Shown piece after piece: positions 16,068-25,892 of a stretch of DNA of 64,000 nucleotides (position 1 is its first letter; the number at the start of each line of letters is the position of its first letter). The stretch is from Levilactobacillus andaensis (GTDB taxonomy: Bacteria > Bacillota > Bacilli > Lactobacillales > Lactobacillaceae), in assembly GCF_016861695.1 (NCBI RefSeq), contig NZ_BOLP01000004.1, positions 124,001-188,000 on the forward strand, read 5' to 3'. The notes beneath the pieces are model-generated. The model searched no databases. It had not been told where the DNA came from and saw only the letters and a program-made list of their open reading frames with translations. A program made the translations under genes and the position numbers.

Positions 16068-17486
16068 TTACTTATTTTTCAATAGCGCTTTCGCATCGTC
16101 GATTATTTTAACTCTAAAAATAACCAATAATGCGCTATAAACAAATACTCCTGCTAAAATTTCTAAAACCAACATTAGCCAAGAGATTGGTAATATCCTA
16201 TCTAAGCTCAGAATACTAACAAACATTACTATACCACTAACAAGATACTTAGGAACTTCTAGAAACAGCTGTTTATAATTAACTTTATTTTTAATCACTA
16301 AGAGTTGGTACCCTGTAACTATAAGCTCCGAAAATACGGTAGCAATCGCAGTTCCTACAGCACCCCAAAGAAGGATCAATGGGATATTCAATAAAATATT
16401 ACTTAGTGCACCCCAAACGACAGAGGCTGTATATAATTTGACCTGTTTTGTGGGCAACAAATACTGTGTTCCGATTACATTACTCCAAGCAATTAAAAGA
16501 ATCACAGCTGATTCAATCATCATTAGCGGAATGACTGCAGTAAACTTAGCTGAAAAGAACAGTGGTACAAACTTAGGAGAAATAGCCGCTAATCCAAATG
16601 CCATTGGTACTGAAAGTGCGGTTACAAAATCAAAGCTTTTATACAGATAATGTAACGTCTTTCGGTACTCCCCATTGGCAAAAGCACTGGCGACATGTGG
16701 CAACATCACAGTTCCAGTTGCCGTCACAATGGCTAAAACCATCTTGATCATCTTATCTGATTGATCAAAATACCCAGCCGCCTGAACAGATATCATAGAG
16801 CCCAGCATCGTCTTATTCACCACCAGGTAAACTTGTGTCGCAATTTGTGGAATGAATAATATAAGTGAAGGCCTAAAATGCCGCCAGATATGCAATTCCC
16901 TTCTCGTAGGGCGTGTAATATAACGTCTCAAATTAGGGAACAGCGTTATATTCCCAATCAATACGGATAGTGATAATATCACTATATAGACTGTCAAGTC
17001 TTCCTTCGACTTGACAAACGTAAATATACTAACTAACGTGATGATCTTAACAATCAAATTTCTCAATACTGTAACTGCAAAATTTTCTAATCCCATGAAA
17101 AACCAAGAAATATCAAAAGCAGCTGCAATTATAGAAATAGACTGAGCGAGGTAGTAAAACTGATACTGATTAACCATTAGTAAAAAAAGAATAAATATTC
17201 CATATGCGACAATAATTGTTATACCACGCATATAAAAAATCTCATAAAATGTATTCGTTAATTTCTGTTTATCTTTGCGAACAAAAGCAATTTGTCTATT
17301 TCCATACAAGCTAACACCTATACTCCCAAACAAAACAAAATACTGAATAATTGAATTTGTATAAGAATTAATTCCGACCCCGGTTGGCCCTAAAACTCGA
17401 GCTAAATATGGGGTTGTAATCAAAGGTATTATTAATATGAATACTTGATAAGAAGCATTATATAAGTAATTCTTTACAACCCGCAT
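16068..17486 (-). CDS. wzx: Wzx-type polysaccharide flippase, EPS locus 1
   Basis: 472 aa, 12-14 membrane helices, MOP/MATE exporter superfamily. The N-terminus (YNASYQVFILIIPLITTPYLARVLGP, in two parts: helix plus the PYLARVLGP motif) is typical of oligosaccharide flippases of lactic acid bacteria. It moves the undecaprenyl-linked repeat unit across the membrane. Last gene of the core locus 1 operon, 6 bp after glf. It is clearly paralogous to the flippase at 43687, sharing the GVGINSYTNSII and IPQIATQVYL motifs, so the loci have related assembly machinery. Confidence 0.92.
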   Translation of the reverse strand: MRVVKNYLYNASYQVFILIIPLITTPYLARVLGPTGVGINSYTNSIIQYFVLFGSIGVSLYGNRQIAFVRKDKQKLTNTFYEIFYMRGITIIVAYGIFILFLLMVNQYQFYYLAQSISIIAAAFDISWFFMGLENFAVTVLRNLIVKIITLVSIFTFVKSKEDLTVYIVILSLSVLIGNITLFPNLRRYITRPTRRELHIWRHFRPSLILFIPQIATQVYLVVNKTMLGSMISVQAAGYFDQSDKMIKMVLAIVTATGTVMLPHVASAFANGEYRKTLHYLYKSFDFVTALSVPMAFGLAAISPKFVPLFFSAKFTAVIPLMMIESAVILLIAWSNVIGTQYLLPTKQVKLYTASVVWGALSNILLNIPLILLWGAVGTAIATVFSELIVTGYQLLVIKNKVNYKQLFLEVPKYLVSGIVMFVSILSLDRILPISWLMLVLEILAGVFVYSALLVIFRVKIIDDAKALLKNK

Positions 17487-17492
17487 TATTAC

Positions 17493-18611
17493 CTAATCTC
17501 CGAACTCTTGTTTAACCACCTGTAAGGCCGCCATAATGGTTTGATCCATATTATAATATCTATACTGCCCTAAGCGACCACCAAAAATAACATTTGGTGC
17601 CTTTTCCGCAGCCATTTTAACATAATCCGCATACAGAGCTTTGTTCTTCTTATTATTTATCGGATAGTAAGGGTCATCTCCACGCTGCCAAGTTTTGGGA
17701 TATTCATGAGTAATTACAGTCTTTCCTTTGTTCCCCTTACCAAATTCAAAATGTTTGTGTTCAATTACTCGCGTAAATGGTGTCTGTGCATCTGTATAAT
17801 TTACAACAGCATTTCCCTGATAATTTTCACTATCAATGACTTCCGATTCAAAACGTAGACTACGATATTCTAACTCACCTAAAGCATAATCAAAATATTG
17901 ATCAATCATGCCCGTAAAAATAATTTTAGTTCTAGCATCCTGATATTCATCTTTTTTATCAAAAAAATCTATACCAGTTTCTACTGTAATTAAATCATTC
18001 TCTAGGAGTTTTTCAATAATCTGAGTATATCCACCTACTGGAATCCCTTGATATGGATCACTAAAATAATTATTGTCATACGTAAATCTAACAGGTAATC
18101 TTCGAATAATAAACGAAGGTAACTCCGTAGCTGACTGCCCCCATTGTTTCTCCGTATAACCTTTAACTAATTTTTCATAGACATCTGGTCCAACCAAAGA
18201 AATCGCTTGTTCTTCTAAATTTTGCGGCGTTCCTGATAAATGCACACTTTTTTTCTGCTCTTCAATTTTTGCCTGAGCCTCTGCAGGTGTTTTGACCCCC
18301 CATAGTTTATTAAACGTATTCATATTAAACGGAAGATTGTAGATTTCACCATTATAGTTTGCAATTGGACTATTTACGTAGTTGTTAAACGTTGCAAATT
18401 GCTGCACATATTCCCAGATATTTTTCATTTTGGTGTGGAAGATGTGTGCCCCATACATATGTACCTGAATACCTTCAATTTCTTTCGTAAAAATATTTCC
18501 ACCAACATGGTTCCGTTTTTCAATTACTGATACATGCTTTCCTCTTAAAGCCGCCTCGTGTGCAAATACAGACCCAAATAGTCCTGACCCCACTACCAAA
18601 TAATCTGTCAT
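17493..18611 (-). CDS. glf: UDP-galactopyranose mutase, EPS locus 1
   Basis: 372 aa, normal length. Flavoenzyme converting UDP-galactopyranose to UDP-galactofuranose. FAD-binding N-terminus DYLVVGSGLFGSVFAHE with the EKRNHVGGNI second motif, YGAHIFHT, KGYTEKQWG (about 170) and the C-terminal GGRLGQYRYYNMDQ. Supplies galactofuranose for the neighbouring transferase at 18634. A paralogue of equal length is at 45978, about 70 percent identical by eye but with much higher GC, so the two were not produced by recent local duplication. Confidence 0.96.
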   Translation of the reverse strand: MTDYLVVGSGLFGSVFAHEAALRGKHVSVIEKRNHVGGNIFTKEIEGIQVHMYGAHIFHTKMKNIWEYVQQFATFNNYVNSPIANYNGEIYNLPFNMNTFNKLWGVKTPAEAQAKIEEQKKSVHLSGTPQNLEEQAISLVGPDVYEKLVKGYTEKQWGQSATELPSFIIRRLPVRFTYDNNYFSDPYQGIPVGGYTQIIEKLLENDLITVETGIDFFDKKDEYQDARTKIIFTGMIDQYFDYALGELEYRSLRFESEVIDSENYQGNAVVNYTDAQTPFTRVIEHKHFEFGKGNKGKTVITHEYPKTWQRGDDPYYPINNKKNKALYADYVKMAAEKAPNVIFGGRLGQYRYYNMDQTIMAALQVVKQEFGD

Positions 18612-18633
18612 AAATAATTCCCCTTTTTAAAAA

Positions 18634-19617
18634 CTAATTTTTAATTGCTTTATTTGTGTAATTACCATTTCTTAGTTTTTCTTCAATGACTTGAACATTA
18701 TCCAGCATAACATTATAGTCATGACTAGACACACTCTCTATAACCCGATCAAGATCTTCCAATGATTGAAGCGTCAACCCCACATTATTGTCTCTAACAA
18801 AATCTGCTAAAGCTGCCTGATCCCAAATAATAACCGGTAATCCTGAGCTTAAATATAACGATACCTTGTGTGGATTATTAATTTTCATATATTCACCATA
18901 AAGGCCAGAACAGGTTGAGACCGAATCACCATCCCAAACCAAACCAAATCCTGCATTCAATTTTCGAGGAACTTCTTCTGGTGTATACATGCCCAAATAC
19001 TTTACATTTTCAGGATAATTTTTTTTAGGATTGGGGCCCATTATATTCACTGGAATTTTTGTCTCTAATTTCGTCAGAAAAACTGATTTATCGAGGTTAC
19101 CTGCAAATTGTATTTCTCGTTTAAAATCAGCTCTTTTCCTCTTAGTAGGATTATCATAATCAAATATCTCGAGTTCTACAATCTTAATGTTAACACCATT
19201 ATTTCTTAACCAGTTCGTCATCTGTTTATTATGAGAAATCAATTTATCAAATTGATTAAAAAAACTAACTTCCTTCTGAATCGCATTTTTATTTGTCTTC
19301 TCAAGGCGAAATGATTCTACATCATGTATAAGTATTACTTTCTTAACATCAGTATGCCTCAACACTGCCATAATATATCTAGAAGTTATCTTACTATACA
19401 TTGGGTACTGAAACACGAACGTGCCTTTTTTTATTCCCTTCAAACTTATCAGGACATTAATAAAGCCAAAAAGCAATCGTAAGATTTTGTTCTTGGAAAC
19501 TGAAACTTTTACAGTGTGAAAACCACTTTTCTTAAGAAAGAAGGTAATATCTGCTTTGGCTTTCGATCCAGCTGAATTAGATTGTCCTGCGTTTACTTCT
19601 AAAACATAGTTGTTCAT
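18634..19617 (-). CDS. Glycosyltransferase, likely beta-1,6-galactofuranosyltransferase type
   Basis: 327 aa from the ATG at 19617, which is preceded by GAAAGGAAAG; an ATG at 19635 lies on that site and is rejected. The N-terminus EVNAGQSNSAGSKAKADI, the middle VILIHDVESFR and FDKLISHNKQM, and the C-terminal GFGLVWDGDSV plus NNPHKVSLYLSSGLPVI are features of the GT family that includes lactobacillus/streptococcus galactofuranosyltransferases. Adjacent glf provides the donor. Cytoplasmic face of the membrane. Linkage specificity is inference. Confidence 0.75.
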   Translation of the reverse strand: MNNYVLEVNAGQSNSAGSKAKADITFFLKKSGFHTVKVSVSKNKILRLLFGFINVLISLKGIKKGTFVFQYPMYSKITSRYIMAVLRHTDVKKVILIHDVESFRLEKTNKNAIQKEVSFFNQFDKLISHNKQMTNWLRNNGVNIKIVELEIFDYDNPTKRKRADFKREIQFAGNLDKSVFLTKLETKIPVNIMGPNPKKNYPENVKYLGMYTPEEVPRKLNAGFGLVWDGDSVSTCSGLYGEYMKINNPHKVSLYLSSGLPVIIWDQAALADFVRDNNVGLTLQSLEDLDRVIESVSSHDYNVMLDNVQVIEEKLRNGNYTNKAIKN

Positions 19618-19618
19618 A

Positions 19619-20620
19619 TCAAACTTTCCTTTCAAAAATGCTAGTTTTCGAAAATTTGGTTTGTAAGCTTCTGTTTAATTCTTTTGAAAAGTACTCAAAC
19701 TCACTCATACTTTCTTCATCATTAATACACATTACTTTTATCTTTCCCTTGCTTAATTCCTTGCTCCATAACTCAATTTGTGATAAATAAAAGTATTTGC
19801 CAAAAGGCAGTTTTTGAACAGAAAAGTCTCCTGTCATTAATCGCCAGTATCGAATCAACCAATGACTAACGTCAGTATTTTCCCTAAACTTATGTGAAAC
19901 CGTTTGAGATAATAACTTTTCTTCCTCAAGCCACACTGTTTCAAATTCTGATTTTGTGTATGCTGTCGGTATATGAAAGTCTAGAAACCCGGTAAATCGT
20001 GAAAAAGGGAGTAAGATAATGTTATTCAAGTTTTTTCTACCATACTTAAAATTGAAAATTTTAAGTGGATTTTTAATTTCAACTACTTTTTTGCTAAAAT
20101 GATTATTAATCGGAATAACATTATTGAGTCTAATCCGGTCAAAATCTGATTCTGGAAAAATTGGACTGAAAATAGCAGCATCAACTGGCCGACCATGTAC
20201 AAAAAAATCTTCCGGTTCCACAACTCTATTTAATATAAAATCATCATTAAACAACACAAAATGATCACTTAGTCCCGGTATTTTGTGTACATTTAACTCA
20301 ATCGCATTAGAATTAAATGTTGGCAAATACTTTTTATCAATTATCTCCTTATGATCTATCACCTTAACCTTGCCATTGGTTTGTAACCAATTTGGCCGCT
20401 GACCATCTGTTACCAAAAATATATTATTTACCCAAGATGCATATTGTTCAATTGATCTAAAAAGATACTTAAGTGTTCCATAATCTCTATATCTATTATC
20501 GCCGGCTTGTGATTTAGTAAAAACTCTATCTTTAGAAAATTTATTTTTCTTTAAAAGCCAGTCCTCATCATTACTATCAACCCAAGTTATAACAAAATCA
20601 ATTTTTTTCCAAAATATCAC
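19619..20620 (-). CDS. Stealth-family sugar-phosphate transferase
   Basis: 333 aa. Stealth proteins transfer hexose-1-phosphate to build phosphodiester-linked capsules. CR1 is IDFVITWVDSNDEDW (7-21), CR2 is YRDYGTLKYLFRSIEQY with IFLVTDGQRPNWL (44-80), and CR3 is HKIPGLSDHFVLFNDDFIL (about 112-130); a CR4-like region lies further on. Overlaps the upstream glycosyltransferase gene by 4 bp. It implies that the locus 1 polymer contains a phosphodiester sugar, which is less usual for food lactobacilli. Acceptor and donor unknown. Confidence 0.88.
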   Translation of the reverse strand: MIFWKKIDFVITWVDSNDEDWLLKKNKFSKDRVFTKSQAGDNRYRDYGTLKYLFRSIEQYASWVNNIFLVTDGQRPNWLQTNGKVKVIDHKEIIDKKYLPTFNSNAIELNVHKIPGLSDHFVLFNDDFILNRVVEPEDFFVHGRPVDAAIFSPIFPESDFDRIRLNNVIPINNHFSKKVVEIKNPLKIFNFKYGRKNLNNIILLPFSRFTGFLDFHIPTAYTKSEFETVWLEEEKLLSQTVSHKFRENTDVSHWLIRYWRLMTGDFSVQKLPFGKYFYLSQIELWSKELSKGKIKVMCINDEESMSEFEYFSKELNRSLQTKFSKTSIFERKV

Positions 20621-21675
20621 ACCGTTTCGTTTATAGAATTCTCCACCCCTTCAACAAATCTCCGAATATAATTATCTTCATACAAGTTATTCAAACTATC
20701 TGCAATATTTTTATAATTAGGATTTCGAACCGCAACGTTCAAGGCCCTCAAAAAATCATTACAGTCCCCAGTAATGTATAACTCACCATTTATTCCATTT
20801 TTAACAATGTCACTTGGTCCAACCGGACAGTCCGAAGACACACACGGCAATCCTCTACTAATTGCTTCTGCTAATACCATTCCAAATCCCTCAAACCTTG
20901 AAGTTAGAAGCAGCACATCTGCGGACTCAATATAACTCCAAGGATCACTACGCCAACCATAAATACTAATTCTACTTGAAATATTTAATTGTTGTGCTAA
21001 TACTTGTAACCTCTCAGTCTCTCCAGAGCCAAATACACTTAAATGCCAATCTGCAAGATATTTTGATAATCCCACTAGCATTTCACGCATATTTTTTTGC
21101 TCGTCTAATTGAACTCTGCCAATATAGACTAGCTCTACAACTCCTGACGTCTTTCGCATCACCTGATTATTTTGTTTGGCAACCGGATTATATATTACTT
21201 CAATTCGATCAGCTGGTACTTTAAGTTCAATCAATTGATTCTTGATTTCCGAACTAATTGCTAGGTGATAATCTGCCATTACTAGATATTTTGTATTTAT
21301 AAAGTTTGCATCAAATATAGAAAAATGCATCCAAGATACAACCTTATATTTCTTTTTAAAAATCTTCTTGATAAGAGTAGCTATCAAAATTTGTCCAGTA
21401 CCCAATACTAAAATAACATCTGCATCTGACTTAAAATAAAACATAGCTGACTTTAACAACTTTACAATTTTACTACTATTTTTTACAATACGATAATTAC
21501 GCAAATTAGAACTTTCACTAAACCAGCTCGCGTCGCTGTATTTTCCGGTTAATAAAACATTAAAAGTACAATGTTCACCTATAAATGCATTATTCAATAC
21601 ATAAGAAACTACAGTTTCAGTACCTCCTCGTCCAGACAAATTTTGTGCTGAAATATCTACTTCAATCTTCTTCAT
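20617..21675 (-). CDS. Glycosyltransferase family 4 protein
   Basis: 352 aa, GT-B fold. N-terminal Gly-rich acceptor loop (LSGRGGTETVV, 14-24), central VYIGRVQLDEQKN, and C-terminal ADVLLLTSRFEGFGMVLAEAISRGLP with the EX7E motif that binds the nucleotide sugar. Adds one sugar to the lipid-linked repeat unit of EPS locus 1. It overlaps both neighbours (4 bp and 14 bp), consistent with a coupled operon. Sugar specificity cannot be told. Confidence 0.88.
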   Translation of the reverse strand: MKKIEVDISAQNLSGRGGTETVVSYVLNNAFIGEHCTFNVLLTGKYSDASWFSESSNLRNYRIVKNSSKIVKLLKSAMFYFKSDADVILVLGTGQILIATLIKKIFKKKYKVVSWMHFSIFDANFINTKYLVMADYHLAISSEIKNQLIELKVPADRIEVIYNPVAKQNNQVMRKTSGVVELVYIGRVQLDEQKNMREMLVGLSKYLADWHLSVFGSGETERLQVLAQQLNISSRISIYGWRSDPWSYIESADVLLLTSRFEGFGMVLAEAISRGLPCVSSDCPVGPSDIVKNGINGELYITGDCNDFLRALNVAVRNPNYKNIADSLNNLYEDNYIRRFVEGVENSINETV

Positions 21676-22744
21676 ATATATTCCTTACTTCTTCAGCGAT
21701 TGTTTTAATACTGTACCCATTGTCTTCCCACTCTTTGTACTTGTTCCCGTTTTCTGATGTCCTTTGTGCATTCATTATCTCAGAAGACCACCGCTCAACA
21801 TTGTAATCATCAACAGGTAAGAACTTCGAACTTCCACTTACATCAACAGACTTGGGTATACGTTCTGCTAAAATACATGGAAGCCCATTGGCCTGTGCTT
21901 CCAAACCCACGATTCCAAAAGATTCATACAAAGATGGGAGAGTAAATACATCCGCAGCCGAATATATTTTAGAGACATTCACCTGTTCTCCGGTAAATAT
22001 TATAGAGTCAGTGAGACCCAAATCGGTCGTCAACTTTTTATTTTCTTTCAAAAGTGGCCCATCACCAACCAAAACCAATTTATAATTAGAATTTTGATTA
22101 CAGATTGATCTAAATACTCTTATTAAAAACGCTTGATTCTTTTCCTTAGTAAAGGCTCCTATATTTAAGATTAGCCGTGTTTCATCTGCGACATTATACT
22201 CATTTCTAAAGATCTTTCTCTTTTCAGAATCAAAACGATATTTAACGAAATCAATTCCATTTATAATCACTGTAAAGTCTTTGTCTCTACCAAATAGAAA
22301 TAGTCCGGCTTGCTCGCTCGCAGCTAAAGCAATGTCACAATGTTTAATCAAATAGTTATGGAAAAGTCTATGCACTATCGGATGATTTGTCTGCACTCCG
22401 TGCGCATGCACAATTATTTTTCCTTTTACATGCTTAACAGCAAATAATTCTACACAAACCGTACTGCTATTTCCATGTATGTGAACTACATCATACTTCT
22501 TACTTGATACGATTTGCCGAACTCTCCAGATATAAGGCAATAATGCCTTTTTTCGACTCTTAATAACAAATATATTATCTCCATTATCTAAAATGCTCTT
22601 CTTAAAAGCAGGATCAATATACTCATTCACAATAAAGTCAAACTTCAGATTTTTACGATTCATATACCAATAATAATTCATAATAACCGTGGCCATACCA
22701 TTTCTATCCATACGGTTAGTACATATAATCAATACGTTTTTCAT
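21662..22744 (-). CDS. Glycosyltransferase family 4/1 protein (EpsF-like)
   Basis: 360 aa, GT-B fold. N-terminus IICTNRMDRNGMATVIMNYY, middle VVHIHGNSSTV and LNIGAFTKEKNQAFLI, C-terminus ADVFTLPSLYESFGIVGLEAQANGLP with the EX7E motif. Resembles EpsF-type transferases of lactic acid bacteria. The start overlaps the end of the polymerase gene by 29 bp. Donor sugar unknown. Confidence 0.88.
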   Translation of the reverse strand: MKNVLIICTNRMDRNGMATVIMNYYWYMNRKNLKFDFIVNEYIDPAFKKSILDNGDNIFVIKSRKKALLPYIWRVRQIVSSKKYDVVHIHGNSSTVCVELFAVKHVKGKIIVHAHGVQTNHPIVHRLFHNYLIKHCDIALAASEQAGLFLFGRDKDFTVIINGIDFVKYRFDSEKRKIFRNEYNVADETRLILNIGAFTKEKNQAFLIRVFRSICNQNSNYKLVLVGDGPLLKENKKLTTDLGLTDSIIFTGEQVNVSKIYSAADVFTLPSLYESFGIVGLEAQANGLPCILAERIPKSVDVSGSSKFLPVDDYNVERWSSEIMNAQRTSENGNKYKEWEDNGYSIKTIAEEVRNIYEED

Positions 22745-24008
22745 AATGCCTATCTCCAGTACTAATAGCCCACATCCAACCCAATAAAAAGATGAAAATA
22801 TACAAATTATATATTATTGTAAAAGTAAAAATATAGACAATTCCAACTGGTATAATCCACTGCAAACTTTTATTTTTAATGAAATAGATTGTTGCTCTAA
22901 TCATCGGAAAAAGATAATACAATACCGTCATAATAATCCCACCGCCGGCGAGTGACTTCATTATTCCTGAGCTGAAACCAGTATTCCCACCAATATTCCA
23001 TCTTGCCGGATTCATATTCTGAATTATGCCAAGATCGTTTGACATTCCAACACCAAATATGAGATTTTCTCTCCAAGTTATAAATCCTGCTTTAAAATCA
23101 TCTTGTCGAACCGAGATAGAGTCCATGCCCTCACTAAACTTAGATTGAAGAATATACTCTACAGTAAGAAGTCCTAGAATTACGACAACAATCAAAAAAG
23201 GCATTAAGATATTTTTATATCTAGACTTTAATATTTGCTTTATAGCTTCAAAAAAAACAATTCCCACAACCAGAATCACTCCAGTTGTGGACGCCGTTGT
23301 AATTATTGTAAACATTAAAATATACTTGATCAATTTGTTTGAATGCTTAATCGCCAGTTCAACTAGTAATGCTGTTGATAATACGAACGAATACATTGGA
23401 GCCTCTGAAAAAATACCAGTATTTCTGACAAAGTTCACCCCGAAGAACTGAATTGGCGATTGGGATTGAGCATACAGATGGAAGTATACGGGAACACTAT
23501 GTACTCCACCCCAATTTATTGATAGCTGCGTCCCACTGCCAACAAGCGAAAAAACAGAACATAGCAACCACAATACAATTGAAACAACAGCATAGCCCGC
23601 AACTAGATTCTTAAAATAATTCAACAATAATAGAGGGTTTTTCAAATTCTTTAACAGCAATGACCACATAAAAAAAATAACAATCAGGACAAAGTAAGTT
23701 ATTATATCGCGCTTAGAAGGCAGCGTGCTACTTATAACCATGCCAAGAAATATACTCCCCATTCCCAAAACCATAAAAAGAGTATACTTACTAATATTCA
23801 CTAATCTTGTTATGTTTCCATAGCTATTAATGACAATTGTTAACAACGTCAATGCTATTAAGAAACCGACAAAAATGTAAAATGCTTTTTTAAAGTTTCC
23901 ATTGTATTCAGTGTAAAACACACTCTGGCTCTGCAAAAACAAGCATACCGCCCACAAAAATGAAACCATCTTAACACTGCTGTTAACTGAGTGGTTTTCC
24001 ATCGTCAT
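22716..24008 (-). CDS. wzy: Wzy-type polysaccharide polymerase, EPS locus 1
   Basis: 430 aa with 10-12 predicted helices and little sequence conservation, as usual for Wzy. A large extracytoplasmic loop contains HLYAQSQSPIQFFGVNFVRNTGIFSEAP (in two parts), typical of O-antigen polymerase/ligase-like proteins (the NRNTGxFxEP-like motif). Polymerises the repeat units on the outer face of the membrane. Start at 24008 with an AAGGGAGA site. Its position between glycosyltransferases and the presence of wzx support the call. Confidence 0.85.
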   Translation of the reverse strand: MTMENHSVNSSVKMVSFLWAVCLFLQSQSVFYTEYNGNFKKAFYIFVGFLIALTLLTIVINSYGNITRLVNISKYTLFMVLGMGSIFLGMVISSTLPSKRDIITYFVLIVIFFMWSLLLKNLKNPLLLLNYFKNLVAGYAVVSIVLWLLCSVFSLVGSGTQLSINWGGVHSVPVYFHLYAQSQSPIQFFGVNFVRNTGIFSEAPMYSFVLSTALLVELAIKHSNKLIKYILMFTIITTASTTGVILVVGIVFFEAIKQILKSRYKNILMPFLIVVVILGLLTVEYILQSKFSEGMDSISVRQDDFKAGFITWRENLIFGVGMSNDLGIIQNMNPARWNIGGNTGFSSGIMKSLAGGGIIMTVLYYLFPMIRATIYFIKNKSLQWIIPVGIVYIFTFTIIYNLYIFIFLLGWMWAISTGDRHYEKRIDYMY

Positions 24009-24130
24009 TATATATTTCTCCCTTGAGCCATAAGAAGACCTGCTTAAAATATTTCTCTTTAGGCAACTTCACAATCATATTACATAATTTAAAGCTAATG
24101 TACAAACATACTTTGAGATGTAAAAACATT

Positions 24131-25195
24131 CTACTTTATTTGAACAGCCTTGTTAATAGACTGGGCTTTCAATTTATAAAATAATGGTGCCATGTGCAAT
24201 TTAACAAATCCCAATATCTTGCCTAACGCCAAACACAAACCATATAGGTGATGTTTCATCGGTATGTTCGCAAAATACATAATTTTAGAGTCAAACGCTC
24301 CATTTTTCACTGCAACACGACTAATGTCATCATCAAGTATTTCTTTTACCAACTCTCTCTTATTTGGTAAAGTATTGATGGCTATTTCCTGAACACATTG
24401 GATTAACCTAGCTGCATAGTATCCATATAAAACAGACAAAATCTTTGGCTTTGTTATCTCCCAATCATCATATACATCTAGAATATGGACAAACTGTTCT
24501 TTTCTTTTCTTATACAACAGGCCGTCAAATACCGTTGTCGTTTCCGATCCGGGTCTCGACCTAAAAAAGTGATATCCAGCCTCTGAACTAACCGCAATAC
24601 TATCAATATTTCTTAAGGCTTCCAAGTTAAAATGTAAATCATCCCACTTCAAATTTGGAAATCTTAAATCATTATTTTTAATATAGCTCGCCTTATATAA
24701 TTTATTCCAAGGAACTGCTACCATCATATTGTTAAAATAACGATGAATATTATTTCTAACAGCTGATTTATCACTAAAAACCTTTGAATCAACACTTGTT
24801 ACAAATGAATTTTCTACATTATTCTCAAATTGCTCTATCGTGAAGCCGGAAATAACGAGATCAACATCCCTGTTCTTTGCGCAATTATACATAGTTTCGA
24901 GGTAGCTGGGTTCTAACCAATCATCCGAATCGGGAAAGTAAAAATATTCTCCTTTAGCTACATCAATACCAGCATTTCTAGCACTTGGCGCCCCCCCATT
25001 TCCCTTATGTATTACCTTAACTCTTGAATCTTTTAAAGCATACTCATCCGCAATAACGCCGCTTTTATCTGGAGAACCATCATCCACTATGATTAATTCG
25101 TAATCTTTGAATGTTTGATTCAAAATACTATCTACACATTTTTTTAAATAATCTTGAACATTATACACTGGTGTGATAATAGAAACTTTTACCAA
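24131..25195 (-). CDS. Glycosyltransferase family 2 protein
   Basis: 354 aa from a TTG at 25195 behind a GAGGAG site; a longer frame to 25258 would run into the upstream gene and lacks a site. GT-A fold: VSIITPVYNVQDYL at the N-terminus, IIVDDGSPDKSG (donor-binding Asp), GAPSARNAGI and the metal-binding PDSDDW (about 90). A helical C-terminus with membrane-associating residues. It most likely adds the second sugar, since it follows the priming transferase. Specificity unknown. Confidence 0.88.
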   Translation of the reverse strand: MVKVSIITPVYNVQDYLKKCVDSILNQTFKDYELIIVDDGSPDKSGVIADEYALKDSRVKVIHKGNGGAPSARNAGIDVAKGEYFYFPDSDDWLEPSYLETMYNCAKNRDVDLVISGFTIEQFENNVENSFVTSVDSKVFSDKSAVRNNIHRYFNNMMVAVPWNKLYKASYIKNNDLRFPNLKWDDLHFNLEALRNIDSIAVSSEAGYHFFRSRPGSETTTVFDGLLYKKRKEQFVHILDVYDDWEITKPKILSVLYGYYAARLIQCVQEIAINTLPNKRELVKEILDDDISRVAVKNGAFDSKIMYFANIPMKHHLYGLCLALGKILGFVKLHMAPLFYKLKAQSINKAVQIK

Positions 25196-25223
25196 AATAA
25201 TCTCCTCATAATCTGAACTATTG

Positions 25224-25892
25224 TCAATACGCTCCATTAGGCTTGAAAAAAACTGCAACTGTTTTAATCAAAATACATAGATCAAGCCAAAATCCCCGTT
25301 TCGCAATATACCCTAAGTCTAAGCTTACCATTTCATCAAAACTAGCATCATTCCGGACGGTAACCTGCCACAAACCTGTACATCCTGGTTTTACAATTAA
25401 CCGTTGCTTATCATAGTCAGTGTACTCTTCTACCTCTCGTGTCAAAGGTGGCCGGGGGCCCACTAAGCTCATTTGCCCCAATAACACATTTACTAATTGG
25501 GGAAGCTCATCGATACTATATTTGCGAATAAATTCTCCTACAGTAGTAACTCTAGGATCTTTTTTTATTTTAAACATAGCTCCATCCACTTCATTCTTAT
25601 CAAGTAGATCTTTCAACAACTTATCCGCACCAACTACCATTGAACGAAATTTGTACATTTTAAAGGGTTTCTGATGTCGCCCTAAACGCACCTGAGAATA
25701 GAAAACAGGACCGCGCCAATCCTCTATTTTAATAGCAACCGCAACAATCAAAAAAATCGGTGATAATAGAATTAACCCTAATAAACTAGCAACAAAATCG
25801 AAACTACGTTTCATAAAACGATATATATAGCGATGTTCCTCGTATTCGGAATCAATTGCAATCTCTTTTACATGATTTTCTCCATAATCCAT
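25224..25892 (-). CDS. Undecaprenyl-phosphate sugar phosphotransferase (priming), EPS locus 1
   Basis: 222 aa from the ATG at 25892, which overlaps the stop of the phosphatase gene as TAATG (coupled). Bacterial sugar transferase family (EpsE/WbaP C-terminal domain): one membrane hairpin (SFDFVASLLGLILLSPIFLI), FYSQVRLGRHQKPFKMYKFRSM, SIDELPQLVNVLLGQMSLVGPRPPL and CTGLWQVTVR. It transfers sugar-1-phosphate (often Gal or Glc) to undecaprenyl phosphate, starting the repeat unit. Paralogue at 45310 of exactly the same length. Confidence 0.95.
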   Translation of the reverse strand: MDYGENHVKEIAIDSEYEEHRYIYRFMKRSFDFVASLLGLILLSPIFLIVAVAIKIEDWRGPVFYSQVRLGRHQKPFKMYKFRSMVVGADKLLKDLLDKNEVDGAMFKIKKDPRVTTVGEFIRKYSIDELPQLVNVLLGQMSLVGPRPPLTREVEEYTDYDKQRLIVKPGCTGLWQVTVRNDASFDEMVSLDLGYIAKRGFWLDLCILIKTVAVFFKPNGAY

